A stretch of 64,000 bases of DNA from Hordeum vulgare subsp. vulgare (taxonomy: Eukaryota > Streptophyta > Magnoliopsida > Poales > Poaceae). A program made the position numbers and the translations under genes. The stretch's first letter is position 1. Every line of letters starts with the position of its first letter. The notes beneath the pieces were generated by a model. That model saw only the letters and a list, made by a program, of their open reading frames with translations, ran no database searches and was not told the origin of the DNA. The stretch spans positions 99,124,244 through 99,188,243 of the forward strand of contig NC_058521.1 in the NCBI RefSeq assembly GCF_904849725.1, read 5' to 3'. Positions 21,874-32,564 of this stretch are shown piece by piece.

Positions 21874-23469
21874 CCCTTAAGCAAGTTAGCCTTGTGCTCA
21901 TGTCTTCCTTGCATTTGCATCTAAGATTTTTCAACAAGAACAACAAAGTGGCAAAGGAAAAACTCAAAACCCTAGCCACTATTTCAAATAAAGGATTTCT
22001 CAAACTAGTTAAAATCAATGAACCCAAAATGGCCTCAAGAAATGTTCAAACTTTCTGATAAATCATGAAAGTAAATGAGCATTGGAGAAAACTATTTTCT
22101 TGACACTTTAAGCTTTTTAAATTAATGCAAAATCCACTGGTTTCAAACTTTAAATTTGAAATCAGAAACTATAAATTTTCAAAAATGTTGAAAACTTTGG
22201 AAATGGATGGGAATATTATAACAAACAATCAGGTGTGTCTAAAATAATTTTTACCACCTTTTTGGAGCTGAAATAAATAGCAAAACATTAGTTAACAAAA
22301 CATAACAAAACAGAAAAGAAAAAGGAGGAAGAAAACCTTACGTGACGCGTGAGGAGGCCCAGCCCACCAGGGGCAGGGTCGTCTTCTTCCTCTGCCTTCT
22401 GGCAGAGGGGAGATCGACCACGGCAGCCCCCTCCACCTCCTTCTTCGCCGTGGCGAGCTCCAGAGCCTCCGTGCCAGCGCGACGACGGGGATAAGCTCCC
22501 TAGGGTCTCCTCTATCCATTCCCCAGCACCGTTTTCCCTCTCCTCTCGGATCTTGCCCTCCCTCTTGCTGCCGCCATTAGAGCCGAGCTCGAGCTCGAGC
22601 CGCGGCGCTTCTAGCCACGGGAACATTCCTCCGAGTAGTTCGTTAGCTCCGCCTCGTCGAGCCGGTCCTCCCTGCAGAAGCCGAAGTCTCCCCAAGCTCT
22701 GCATCGCCCCCAACGCCGTCGTCTTCCACCTCCGACCGCCGGACCTCTCCCGTCGATTCGCTCCCTCCGGCGCACCCCTGAGCCCTTCAACAACACCATC
22801 GGAACCGCCATGAGCTCGTCGTCGTTTCCCCTCTCTCCCCACGCGCTTCCGTGCATCGTAGCCCCGTTCCCCACCAAGGCCGAGAGCACCTCGCCGCCGG
22901 TCATGTCGTCGCCGTCGCTATGGTGTCAGATCCACGCGCTCGAGCTAGGGTTGGAGCTCCTGGAGCCTCCAGGAGTGTGATGAGCCCATCAGCTGTCCTC
23001 CCCGTGCCCTAGAGCCATCGCTCGTAAAAGGCCGAGTTTCGGCCGCCGCTTCGGCTCGTCGCCGGCGCCTCTCCCGGCGACCCTAGCTTCCCCTGATGCC
23101 CCTGCTAGATGCGGCGTTGCTCCAGCTACCCGTAGCTCCTTTCTGCGCCCAAAACCGACGGTCGATGCACTGTCTAGCTCTCTACGGCGAGCCCTCCGCC
23201 GCGCCCGTGGTCGCCGCCGGCCATGCTCCGGTGGGGGCCGACGTGGCAAAGCTAACCCAGCAGCTTAGGGGCTTAATCACTCGCTGACAGTGGGCCCAAG
23301 GCCAAGTCAAACCCCAATTAGGACTGGTCAGCGCGGGATTAGTCCTAGAGAGGCTGACCAGTGGGTCCCCCCTGTCAGGTTTGACCTGAACAGGTCGGCT
23401 GACCTGCTGACGTCAGTCTGATGCAATAAATAGAATTTCCAGTATAGAAATAATTCCAGGAAATTGCTA
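21860..23469 (+). repeat. Chromovirus LTR, copy B' (first 1610 bp)
   Basis: Matches LTR B (10302-11910) with about 13 differences by eye (about 99% identity) and ends at AAATTGCTA, where BARE LTR sequence begins. The 184-codon minus frame at 22288-22842 duplicates the one in copy B and is not considered a gene. Confidence 0.8.
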
Positions 23470-24328
23470 TCATGTGCAGACCCTACGGGTTCGAGAACTA
23501 TTCATACATGACCGAGACACCTCCACAGTCAATAACCAATAATGGGACCTCGATGCCCATATTGGTTCCCACACATTCTACAAATATCTATGTCGGTCGA
23601 ACTAACAATGTCAAGGATTCAGTTAATCCCGTATGCAGTTCCCTTTATCCATCGATATATTACTTGCCCGAGATTCGATCATTAGTATCTCCATACCTAG
23701 TTCAATCTCGTTACTAGCAAGTCTCTTTACTCATTCCGTAATACAAGATCCCATGATTAAATCCTTAGCCACATTGCTTGCAAGCTTATTGTGATGTTAT
23801 ATTACCGACTGGGCACCGAGATACCTCTCCTCATACGACATGACAAATCCTAGTCTTGATCCATGTCAACTCTACCGACACCCTTGGAGATACCTGTAGA
23901 GCATCTTTATAGTCACCCAGTTACATTGTGACGTTTGATACACATAAGGAATTCCTCTGGTGTCCGTGAGTTGCATGATCTCATGGTCATAAGAACAGAT
24001 ACATTGACATGTAGAAAGCAATAGCAATAAACTGGAAACGATCAAATGCTGTACTTAAGGTTTGGGTGTTGTCTTCACATCATTTTCCTAATGATGCGAT
24101 CCCATTATCAAATGACAACTCATGTTTATGGCTAGGAAACGTTAGCCATCTTTGATCAACGAGCTAGTCCAGTAGAGGCTCACTGGGGACACGGTGTTGT
24201 CTATGTATCCACACATGTACTTCAGTTTCCAATCAATACAATTATAGCATGGATAATACACAATTATCATGAAGAAGGAAATATGATAATTACTAATTTA
24301 TTACTACCTCTGAGGCATATTTCCAACA
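23470..24328 (-). repeat. BARE/Angela-type copia LTR, 5' half, antisense
   Basis: On the minus strand it starts TGTTGGAAATATGCCTCAG at 24328 and continues through familiar BARE/Angela words (TTCATGATAATTG, CTGGGTGACTATAAAG, CGAACCCGTAGGGTCTGCAC). A full LTR of this family is about 1.7-1.8 kb; only about 860 bp remain. The internal region and other LTR are absent, so the left part was deleted together with the end of Tekay LTR B'. The sequence to its right is Sirevirus 3' region, the probable insertion target. The 81-codon plus frame at 23472-23717 is a shadow. Confidence 0.8.
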
Positions 24329-24335
24329 TTAATGA

Positions 24336-25095
24336 CAAAGGGGGAGATCTATCAAAGCTTCTAAATGCTTATACCCTTAGGGGAGATTTACCAAAGGGAA
24401 GATTTGCCAAAGGAGGATATATATCAAAGCCTACACATTCAAAGGGAAATATACCAATAGGGGGGAGATATAAAAGGAGAAAGTTCTATTTGCATTTTAT
24501 TTTGCCTACTTTGGATTGAAGCTGTCTTACCCAACCTACTCCAAAAATTACATGCTATGATTCAGGGGGAGAGGAAATCTTATATATTCGGTCTTAGGGG
24601 AGAAAGTTCTAAATATTCTTGGAGACATATCTATCATCAAATCCTATTTTCAATATGTCTTCAATATCTTGGTACTTCTGAAGCTCTTTGCATATTTACA
24701 ATAGTATACTCTTGTGTTATCTAACATTTGTTTTCCCAAGTGTACTCCTACTGCTAAGATGCTCAAGAACCTCAAGGTAAGTATACACATCATATCCTTG
24801 TTCAAGATGATATCTTGTCTCTTGCACATATTGTTTGCAAGGTAGAGTTTTGCAAATGCATATCTTTCATTCTCATATGTTTGATGCATATTGCCAATAT
24901 TCGCATGACTTGTCTTGTCCTTTTTACTATGTGTGTGCTCATGCAGTCCAAAGCAAACATCTCTTAAAAGGGATTGCACACGTTTAGGGGGAGCTTGTAT
25001 TAGGCATGCATTTTTCAAAGCTGTCATATGCTACTGCTTATATTTTTTTGAAGCCTTGATTATATGTTGTCATTAATTACCAAAAAAGGGGAGAT
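24336..25095 (+). repeat. Field of polypurine-tract-like motifs before the LTR
   Basis: AAAGGGGGAGAT and variants occur near 24337, 24378, 24460, 24563, 24595, 24985 and finally at 25083-25095 directly against the LTR start. Weaker AAGGGAAGAT/AAAGGAGGAT forms lie between. Only the last is positioned to prime plus-strand DNA for the LTR. The 125-codon minus frame here is a shadow. Confidence 0.65.
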
Positions 25096-25795
25096 TGAAA
25101 GCACATATGTTGCCTTGGTGGTTTCGATAATTCATGACAACATACATTGTCTCCTGGACTAACACTTTTACCTAATATATTTCAGGTATAGTCCATAGAG
25201 ATGCATTGGATAAGGATAGCGTGGAGAATCCCCAAGGAAGGAAAGGAATATAATTGGCCAAGATTTAAGCAAGAGGACTCAACATTTTATATTTGTGAGA
25301 AATCACTTTTGAGTCCATAGGAAAGCCTATTAAAAGGGGGTGAGGTATGTATGATGAATTGGTTGCTCAAGTGCTTAGGGATAGCTACGAAAAATACTCA
25401 GCCATTCTCCCACAAAATTCTCTGTCCAAAGCCTAAATATCAAAATCGGTCCCACCAACAATTTCCACTTGGTCCTACCGATTTTTCAGAGACAGATCCT
25501 ATGCCAAACCCTAGAATCTCTGTACCACCAACTTTCACTTTGGTGCCACCGAAAATCAGTGACCAACTTTCTGGTCTGTTGATTTTGAGAATAAGAATTT
25601 CTGAGGCTTGGAATTTGTCTCACCGAGATTTGGAAACTGCCCTAGGTTACCATATCGGTACCACCGATATTCCTATATTGGTCTCACCAAAAATTCGAAA
25701 GGTGCCACATTTAATGCAAATTGGCACCACCGGGATTCATATGAGTGTCACCGAGTTGGGAAGTAATTTTGTAACGGTTGGATATTGGGAGATGC

Positions 25796-25805
25796 CTATA
25801 TATTA
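25796..25805 (+). promoter_or_regulatory. LTR TATA box
   Basis: CTATATATTA sits about 700 bp into the LTR, where U3 should end, and is followed by a CACC/CATTC-rich likely start region. No other strong TATA-like site is seen in this LTR. Confidence 0.45.
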
Positions 25806-26160
25806 CCACTCCACCACCTCTCATTCACACAGGAAGCATTCAGAACACACACACACTTACCATATCCATTTTTCTGAGAGAGAGCCACCTACTCATGTGT
25901 TGAAATAAAGATATTCCAATCCATCCACTAGAAACTTGATCTCTAGCCTCCCCAAGTTGTTGTTCCACACAATCATTTTTTCTACCCAAGCCAAATCTCT
26001 GAGAGAGTGATTGAGTCTTGAGGAGACTATCTTTTGAAGCATAATAGCAAGGAATTCATCGTTCTACCACATCCATTACCTTTTGAAGGGTGGTGCCTCC
26101 TAGATTGGTTAGGTGTCCCTTCGGACCCTCCTACTTCGTGTTGTGGAGTTGAACCAAGAA

Positions 26161-27186
26161 GTTTGTACGAGCAAGGATATCGGCCACTTCGTGAAGATCT
26201 AGCCTGAGTGAGGATAGTCTTCCATGGACGTAAGCCATGGTGGAATAGACAAGGCTGCTTCTTCATGGACCCCTTGTGGGTGGAGTCCTCCATGGACTCC
26301 CGTAGCAATTACCCTCCGTAGGTTGAAATCTCCACTAAAGTGGACGTACGATAGCACCACTATCGGAACCATGCCAAAAATCACTGTGTCCATCTTTGTG
26401 TTTGATCTTCCTATACTATACTCCTTACTTACATGTGCAATGTCTTTACTTTTCAGTGCCATATATGTTGACTTACATATGTAGGGCCCACTACATATGC
26501 TAGTTTGTACGGGCAAGGAGATCGCCCACTTCATGAAGATCTACCTCGAGTGAGGCTAGTTCTTCGTGGACGTAAGCCATGGTGGAATAAACAAGGCCGC
26601 TTCTTCGTGGACCCCTTGTGGGTGGAGCTCTCCGTGGACTCTCGCAGTCGTTACCCTCCGTGGGTTGAAATCTCCACTAACGTGGACATACAATAGCACC
26701 ACCTGTCGGAACCACGCTAAAAATCACCATGTCCATCTTTGCGTTTGATCTTGCTAAGCTCTACTCCTTACTTACATGTGTAATGTCTTTACTTTTCGCT
26801 GCCATTATGTTGATTAGCATATGTAGGGTGCACTACATATGCTAGTTTGTACGGGCAAGGAGATCGCCCACTTCGTGAAGATCTACCCCGAGTGAGGCTA
26901 GTCCTTCGTGGACGTAAGCCATGGTGGAATAGAGAAGGCCGCTTCTTCGTGGCCCCTTGTGGGTGGAGCCCTCCGTGGACTCTCGCAGCCGTTACCCCTC
27001 CGTGGGTTGAAATATCCACTAACATGGACGTACGATAACACCACCTATCGAAACCATGCCAAAAATAACCGTGTCCATCTTTCTGTTTGATCTTCCTAAA
27101 CTCCACTCCTTAGTTACATGTGTAATGTCATTACTTTTTGCTATCATATATGTTGATTACCATATGTAGGGTGCACTAGACTTGTT
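26161..27186 (+). repeat. Threefold tandem repeat, 342-bp unit, inside the LTR
   Basis: GTTTGTACGNGCAAGGANATC begins each unit, at 26161, 26503 and 26845, exactly 342 bp apart. Units share blocks such as GTGGACGTAAGCCATGG and AACCATGCCAAAAAT. The second and third are closer to each other than to the first. Confidence 0.9.
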
Positions 27187-27289
27187 AGAATTGCTAAAAT
27201 CTGCCAAAAAATAAAATTGGGTAAAGGCTAGGTTTAATTTATGCAAGTAGTCTATTTACCCCCCCTAGACATTCCTTCTAGTGATCCCA

Positions 27290-30200
27290 CATGAATGCTA
27301 GCATAGTAAATAGTTTTGATCATTGATAATTTCAGCCACTTTTCTAGCATTATGACCAACAACTTTTTCTCATAAAAATGATAATGATAGAGTAGCAATC
27401 AATTCACATGTCATGGTTCAAACAATGCATTCTCTTGAAACATACCAACATGTGTTCTTAGTTATCAAATAATTTCAGTGCATCATCAAGTCTAAGTAAG
27501 AGCTCCACATACTCAATTATCATATAGTCTTCTATGATTGCTAATACTCAAAGCATATTTTTATAACAAACAACATCCATAAAACACATAGAAAGATATG
27601 GAATTAATGTTTCGCCTCCCAACGTACTTATCTTGAAGACAATAGTCAACAATAATGAATCATGATCAAATATATTTGACTACAAATATGTGTTTGGATA
27701 TTTCCCCACCACATGGTCCTTGCAAACTAATAGACTGAGGTTGGAATAAGAAGTTGACTGAACATGATAAGTAAATAACATGAAAGTACATAGATTGTCC
27801 CTTCACAAAGGGAAGCAGGGATTTGCACCGGTGCCATAACTTATTAATTAAAACAGAGATGAATATATTTTGGGAGGTGTGCCTTTCCTGTCAACATTAC
27901 AACAAGATATTTCAACATCTTCCATGCTAATAACATTATTGTCGGTTCCCAGAACTGAACTTTTACTCCCCCTCAACCATTCTAACACTTTCCATGGCTA
28001 GCCGTATCCACGGGTGCCCTCCAAACAATAGACTTTCTAAGGGGAGTTCTTGTTTATTATTTTTTTCATTATGCGGGACCAGGAATCCTTTTTACCAGCC
28101 TCTCTTGTGCAATGACAAGTGAATACGCACTCATCTTGAGAATAACCCGCTTAGCATGGAATATAGTGATCGCCCGATTGCTCCATGAGCGGTACGGGCG
28201 CACAAAACGGATGTTTATTGACGGTTTTAGAGGATGCAAATTTAGTTGGAATGGCAGTGAAATACCATATATAGGTAGGTATGGCGGTCTCTCATGGAAG
28301 AAACAAGGCTTAAGGATATGGATGCACAACTAGTATCTCTACTTAGTATGAATTTTTGGCTAGCAAAAGGTTCGAAACAAGCACCACATGTTAGAGGATC
28401 CCTAACAATATAACTTCTATGCAAATATACCCAAACATAACCATTATGTTGTCTTCTTGTCTAACTTCAACAATTTGATCAAGGTTGAAAATAATTTATG
28501 GATATTCACAATCATAAAATATGTGCAAGATAGTATATTTGTATGTTAATGTTCTATTTCTTATATTACCCATTCATGAATTCCTTGTATGACTAATATT
28601 GTGATTGTCAAACTTCAATAGATTTTACTTTCTAAACCCAATGTGAACCTACTACCAAGCATAAATAACATTGGTAATTTCATATTTATTATATTCTATT
28701 CGTTCATTGTTTACTCTTAGGATATAAGTGAAGCACATTTCTAAACATCAAACTACTCTCGAAAGATATAAGTGAAGATCAACGAGTAGTCAAATGATTG
28801 AGTAGATATGTGAGGACTCTCTATCTCAATAAAGATTTTTAGATCTGAGAATTTTATTTAAACAAGAATCTAAACAAAAATACACTCCAAGAATAGCACA
28901 TATCACGTGGAAAATTAAAAATTTGGGCTCAACATAGGTTAACCGATATTTGTTTGTTGAAGAGAGGTGGGATGTGTAGCATCCCCAACCTTATATGCTT
29001 GAGACTTCTTGAGATATTTACTTGGGTTTCCTTGGGCATACCCAAGCTTGAGCTTTTGTATCGTGTCCAATACTCTCATTTTCCGGTTTCACCTAAGTCT
29101 CAAAAACTTCGTCCAATACTCTCATTTTCCGGTTTCACCTAAGTCTCAGAAACTCGAAAAGAACTCGTGAGATAGGTTAGTACACACAAGAATAAATAAA
29201 CACTTCATGAAGAGACAATACAAGTTTCATAATAATTTTGAAACATTAGGTACTATATACTATCATTTTTACAATTTATTTCTGCTAATACAAGCCATGA
29301 AAACTCTAGGATAAGTAGAATAACAAAACTATGACAACAATCTGTCCAAACAGAACAGTCTGTAGAAATTAATTTAAAAAGTGGAATTATGTTTCCCAAA
29401 AAATTATGAAAATTTAGGACATGATAAATAATTTTTATGAAAGCATTGTTTGAAAATTTCATAAACTTTCCAAGTTCCAGTAAAATATGATAATTCAAAT
29501 ACTACAACAAAACTTTCAATTTTTGCACAACACATGCAATTCAAGAATTCTAAAGGCAATTCGTGGAACTTCTTATTAAAAACATGATTATAAATAATAT
29601 CTAACAGATATAAACAAAATAAAATGATTCCACAATAAAAACACATATTATATGATGAATAAAAGTATAGCTCCAAGTAAGATATACCAATAATGTTGAA
29701 GACGAAAGAGGGGATGCCTTCCGGGGCATCCCCAAGCTTGGATGCCTGAGTCTTCCTTGGATATTACCTTGGGAGTTCCTTGGGAATCCCCAACCTTAGG
29801 TTCTAGCTCCTACTTAATCTCGTCATATTATTATCTCACCAAAACTTGAAAACTTCAATCACACAAAAGTTAACGGAACTTCGTGAGATGGGTTAGTTTA
29901 ATAAAGATAGATCATTCACTTAGGTACTATCAAGACAAGATTCATGATTTTTATATCACGATACCAATTTTATATCATTCCCATAATTTATATCACTCAG
30001 TATAAGCTATGGAAACACGAAAATAAGCAAACTATGCATGCAAAACAGAATGTCAAAACAAAATAGTATATGAAGATCTAAATGAAAACCATACTTCCAT
30101 GACTCTAAAAATTCTAAACAATTAGGGAAACACAGATAATTTTCATAAGAAAACTTCTTAAAATTTCAGAATTTTTGAGTGTCCAATAAAATCATAGAAA

Positions 30201-30505
30201 TTCTGCACTAGACGTAAAAGATTCTGTTTTAGCACAGAATCAAACAAGCAAGTATCCACACTATCCCAAAGGCTTTACTTGGCACCTTATTAAAATAAAT
30301 GATACAATACATCATTAATACAGTAGATTAATCATGTTAACACACAAAAACAGAAAGGAAAAGTGTTGCATTGTCTCCCAACAGGTGTATTCATTTAATG
30401 CCTTTTAGCTAGGCATGACGATTTCAATGATGCTGACATAAAAATAATATTTTAAATATGCAAGAGAGCATCATGAATCACATGAAAATCATATTTAAGT
30501 CTTAC
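27290..30505 (-). other. Element D, non-coding 3' region
   Basis: About 3.2 kb, AT-rich, colinear with 50600-53731 of element E and, over part of its length, with 58700-60000 of element F read in the opposite direction. It contains several copies of the word GCATCCCCAAGCTT or close variants (for example 29727-29740). The small frames show no domain and are not shared in frame with E, so I do not call genes here. Confidence 0.6.
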
Positions 30506-31477
30506 CTAATTCCTATGCATAGGGATATTGTGAGCAAACAATTCATGCAAGCAAGAATCAACTAGCATAGGAAGGCAAAAGACGCATAACTTCAAGATTT
30601 TCAACACATAGAGAGGAAACTTGATATTATTGCAATTCCTACAAGCATATGTTACTCCCTCATAATAATTTATTGTAACATAATGAAATAATTGTACAAT
30701 ATAAATATCATATAAATCATTCTTTTCATGATCCACAAGCATAGAAAATGCATTAATCTCCCAACAAGCAAACTTCTCATAAATAATAGTGGGAGTATCA
30801 TAGGAGACTCAAATATTATAAATTGTTTACACACTAAAAGAGTCATGTTCAGAAAAAGGGTATTCATAATTATGACAAGTTTTATAATAGTAATCATCAG
30901 CATTTTTTATAACATAAGTATCATCATGATAATCATCATAAGTAGTAACTTGGTTCTCATCATAATCAATTTAAACCTCTCCCAAGATAGTGGAATCATC
31001 ATTAGATAAAGTCATGACCTCTCCAAATCCACTTTCATCATTCTTCCAACAAGATTCAACACCCTACAAAATAGTGAAATCATTAGTACCTAGAGTTGAC
31101 ACTCTTCCTAACCCACTTTCATAAAAATTGCAATCATCATATATAGGAGGCATGCAATCATCATAACAAATTTGATCACTCAAAGTAGGGAAACTAAAAA
31201 GATCATCTTCATAAAACATTTCATCCCCGAGCTTGGGATAAACATTATTTTCAGCAAATAAATTCTCAAACATGTCATTTCCATCAAACATAGCATACCC
31301 AAGCTTGTGGGTTTGCATATCATTAGCATAATCACTCTTATTATCAATAGTAAGGATGGCGCCAATTGTATAAGAATTATTATCATCATATCTTTCCAAC
31401 TTGGTGCCAAAAATATTTTCAATATTACAAGGAGTATCATTATCTTCCCAATCATCCTCATCACAACAAGTAGTAGG
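30506..31477 (-). pseudogene. Element D uncharacterised ORF, 3' part
   Basis: Read on the minus strand from the edge of the nested element. The frame continues without change from the 5' part at 44437, beginning TTCCDEDDWEDNDTPCNIEN, and runs in an acidic Tyr/Asp/Asn-rich segment (CYDDCMPPIYDDCNFYESG) to a stop at 31064. A further stretch in other frames reaches MLVDHEKNDLYDIYIVQLF and YACRNCNNIKFPLYVLKILK, wording shared with element E. I recognise no Pfam-type domain. The protein seems to be the only long ORF of this family. It is broken by the nested insertion and by at least two frameshifts. Confidence 0.5.
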
Positions 31478-32044
31478 TGTCGTGGGTATAAGTCTGACAG
31501 TAGATGTGTAGGGTACGAAAGGATAGGCAGAGCCTTAGCTACGACGAGGTTGTATGAGTTCAGGCCCCTCTGCGGTGGAGGTAATAGCCCTACGTCTCAG
31601 TGCTCTGGGAGCTTGTTGTCGAGTGGAATATAGAATACAGTGAATTGCTAACCCCCGCACCAGTGGGGGAGGGTGGCTTATATAGAGTGCGCTGCCCTCC
31701 ACAACGGTTCGGTGCATAGGGGTGGAGTAGTGGCGAATAAATGCCTACGTTACAGGTAACGCACGTCTTAAATGCTAATAAAGGCGCATGGAAACGTATG
31801 ACCGTTTCCCTCCTGTGGGGGGGGGGGGGGTTACGATGCATAGAGTGGAATCCAGTCGGTTAGTTTGATATACTCCGAATGCTAGTCTCCGACTGGATGG
31901 TCGAGGATCGGTTACCGACTGGATGATGGGAACTCCTTAGTTCAGTCGGAACTGACTAAGGGCCTTGTCCCTTATGTGGGGTAGTCCTTGGGTAGGACCC
32001 ACAGGGCAGGCCTATGACCCTACCCTAGGACTATAACCCCATCA
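31478..32044 (-). repeat. Tat/Retand 3' LTR (567 bp)
   Basis: Reads TGTCGTGGGTATAAG...ACCCCATCA on the plus strand. It includes a run of 14 G at 31817-31830 that is absent from the other LTR, and the TATA-like word opposite TTATATAG at 31678-31685. Confidence 0.9.
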
Positions 32045-32564
32045 TTAGTCCCCGAATGGATTGGGGTTGGAACGACGAAGCGATGCTTGAAGTTTGGATC
32101 CAACTGGGTCGGATGTGACTTTGGTGTTGCTTGCCTCGATCCATTTTATCTTTTTTGACCAACGATTCGAGTGGAAGTATTTGTGAAACAAACTGTCGGA
32201 AACCGAGTGCTTCCGTGGTATCTTCTGACGTGACCAGTCAACTGACAGCGGCAGATTTTCCGGGATCCTGAAATTTCGGTTACCGCGTGCTCAGCAGGGA
32301 TGACGACATCGCACTCGAGTAGCGCCTGCCGCCTCGATTCCTGCGCCTTCATCTTATCCACTGATATCGCCGCGGTCGGTCGGGGGATAAGATTTCGGGG
32401 CCACTTTCCAGTGACCTAGTTGGAACCTTACTTAAACCTCAACGGCGAGGGTTTTTTCGTTACGCTCGCCGGATATCTCGCCTTTGCTCCGCTTCCTTCG
32501 CCATCCTCTGCGCACCCCGAGCTTCTTCCTTCTCCTCCTCCCTCGCGAATCTGCAGCTTCCGCC

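Larger units (their letters stand above)
5652..23469 (+). mobile_element. Tekay-type chromovirus tandem array (LTR order B''-A-B-A'-B')
   Basis: Five positions carry the LTR start TGTCACATCCCTAA: 5652 (28 bp only), 6064, 10302, 20468 and 21860. The LTRs fall into two sequence types. Type A (6064-10220 and 20468-21457) reads AAACCTTAAGCTAGATAGC after the start. Type B (5652-5679, 10302-14457, 21860-23469) reads AACCCTTAAGCAAGTTAGC. A and A' differ at about 16 of 990 positions and B and B' at about 13 of 1610 by eye, far less than A differs from B. The repeating unit is therefore B - internal - A - internal remnant, present two and a fraction times. The array ends abruptly at 23469 against a BARE LTR. 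Clade assignment rests on the primer-binding site, domain order and the C-terminal chromodomain. Confidence 0.75.
24329..27289 (+). mobile_element. Sirevirus-like copia element, 3' end (PPT field plus 3' LTR)
   Basis: The left 770 bp are non-coding internal sequence with repeated GGGGGAGA-type polypurine tracts. An LTR follows from 25096. No polyprotein remains to the left, where the BARE LTR intervenes. Repeated PPTs before the 3' LTR are a known hallmark of Sireviruses. To the right (27290) antisense Athila-like sequence starts without its own LTR, so the boundary is a deletion or truncation rather than a clean insertion. Confidence 0.65.
25096..27289 (+). repeat. Sirevirus-like 3' LTR (about 2.19 kb)
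   Basis: Starts TGAAAGCACATATGTTGCC directly after the last PPT. The end is placed at 27289 (...GTGATCCCA), after the pyrimidine tract typical of these LTRs (27257-27268). A TATA box (CTATATATTA) lies at about 25796-25805. The transcribed part includes a threefold tandem repeat. Frames such as 25351-25908 and the small ones at 26224-27106 follow the repeats and are not genes. Confidence 0.6.

Noticed and set aside
25351..25908. 185-codon plus-strand frame as a possible host gene
   Set aside because: It sits in the U3 part of a copia LTR and ends near the TATA box. Its repeated CCACCGA/TCACCGA-based wording is LTR sequence.
26224..27106. Several short frames with the shared text MDVSHGGI
   Set aside because: They repeat because the 342-bp LTR unit repeats; frames differ between units and have no start context or domain.
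31817..31830. Run of 14 G as a quadruplex or regulatory site
   Set aside because: The partner LTR has only a short G run here, so it is a single-copy slippage or sequencing length error rather than a conserved signal.
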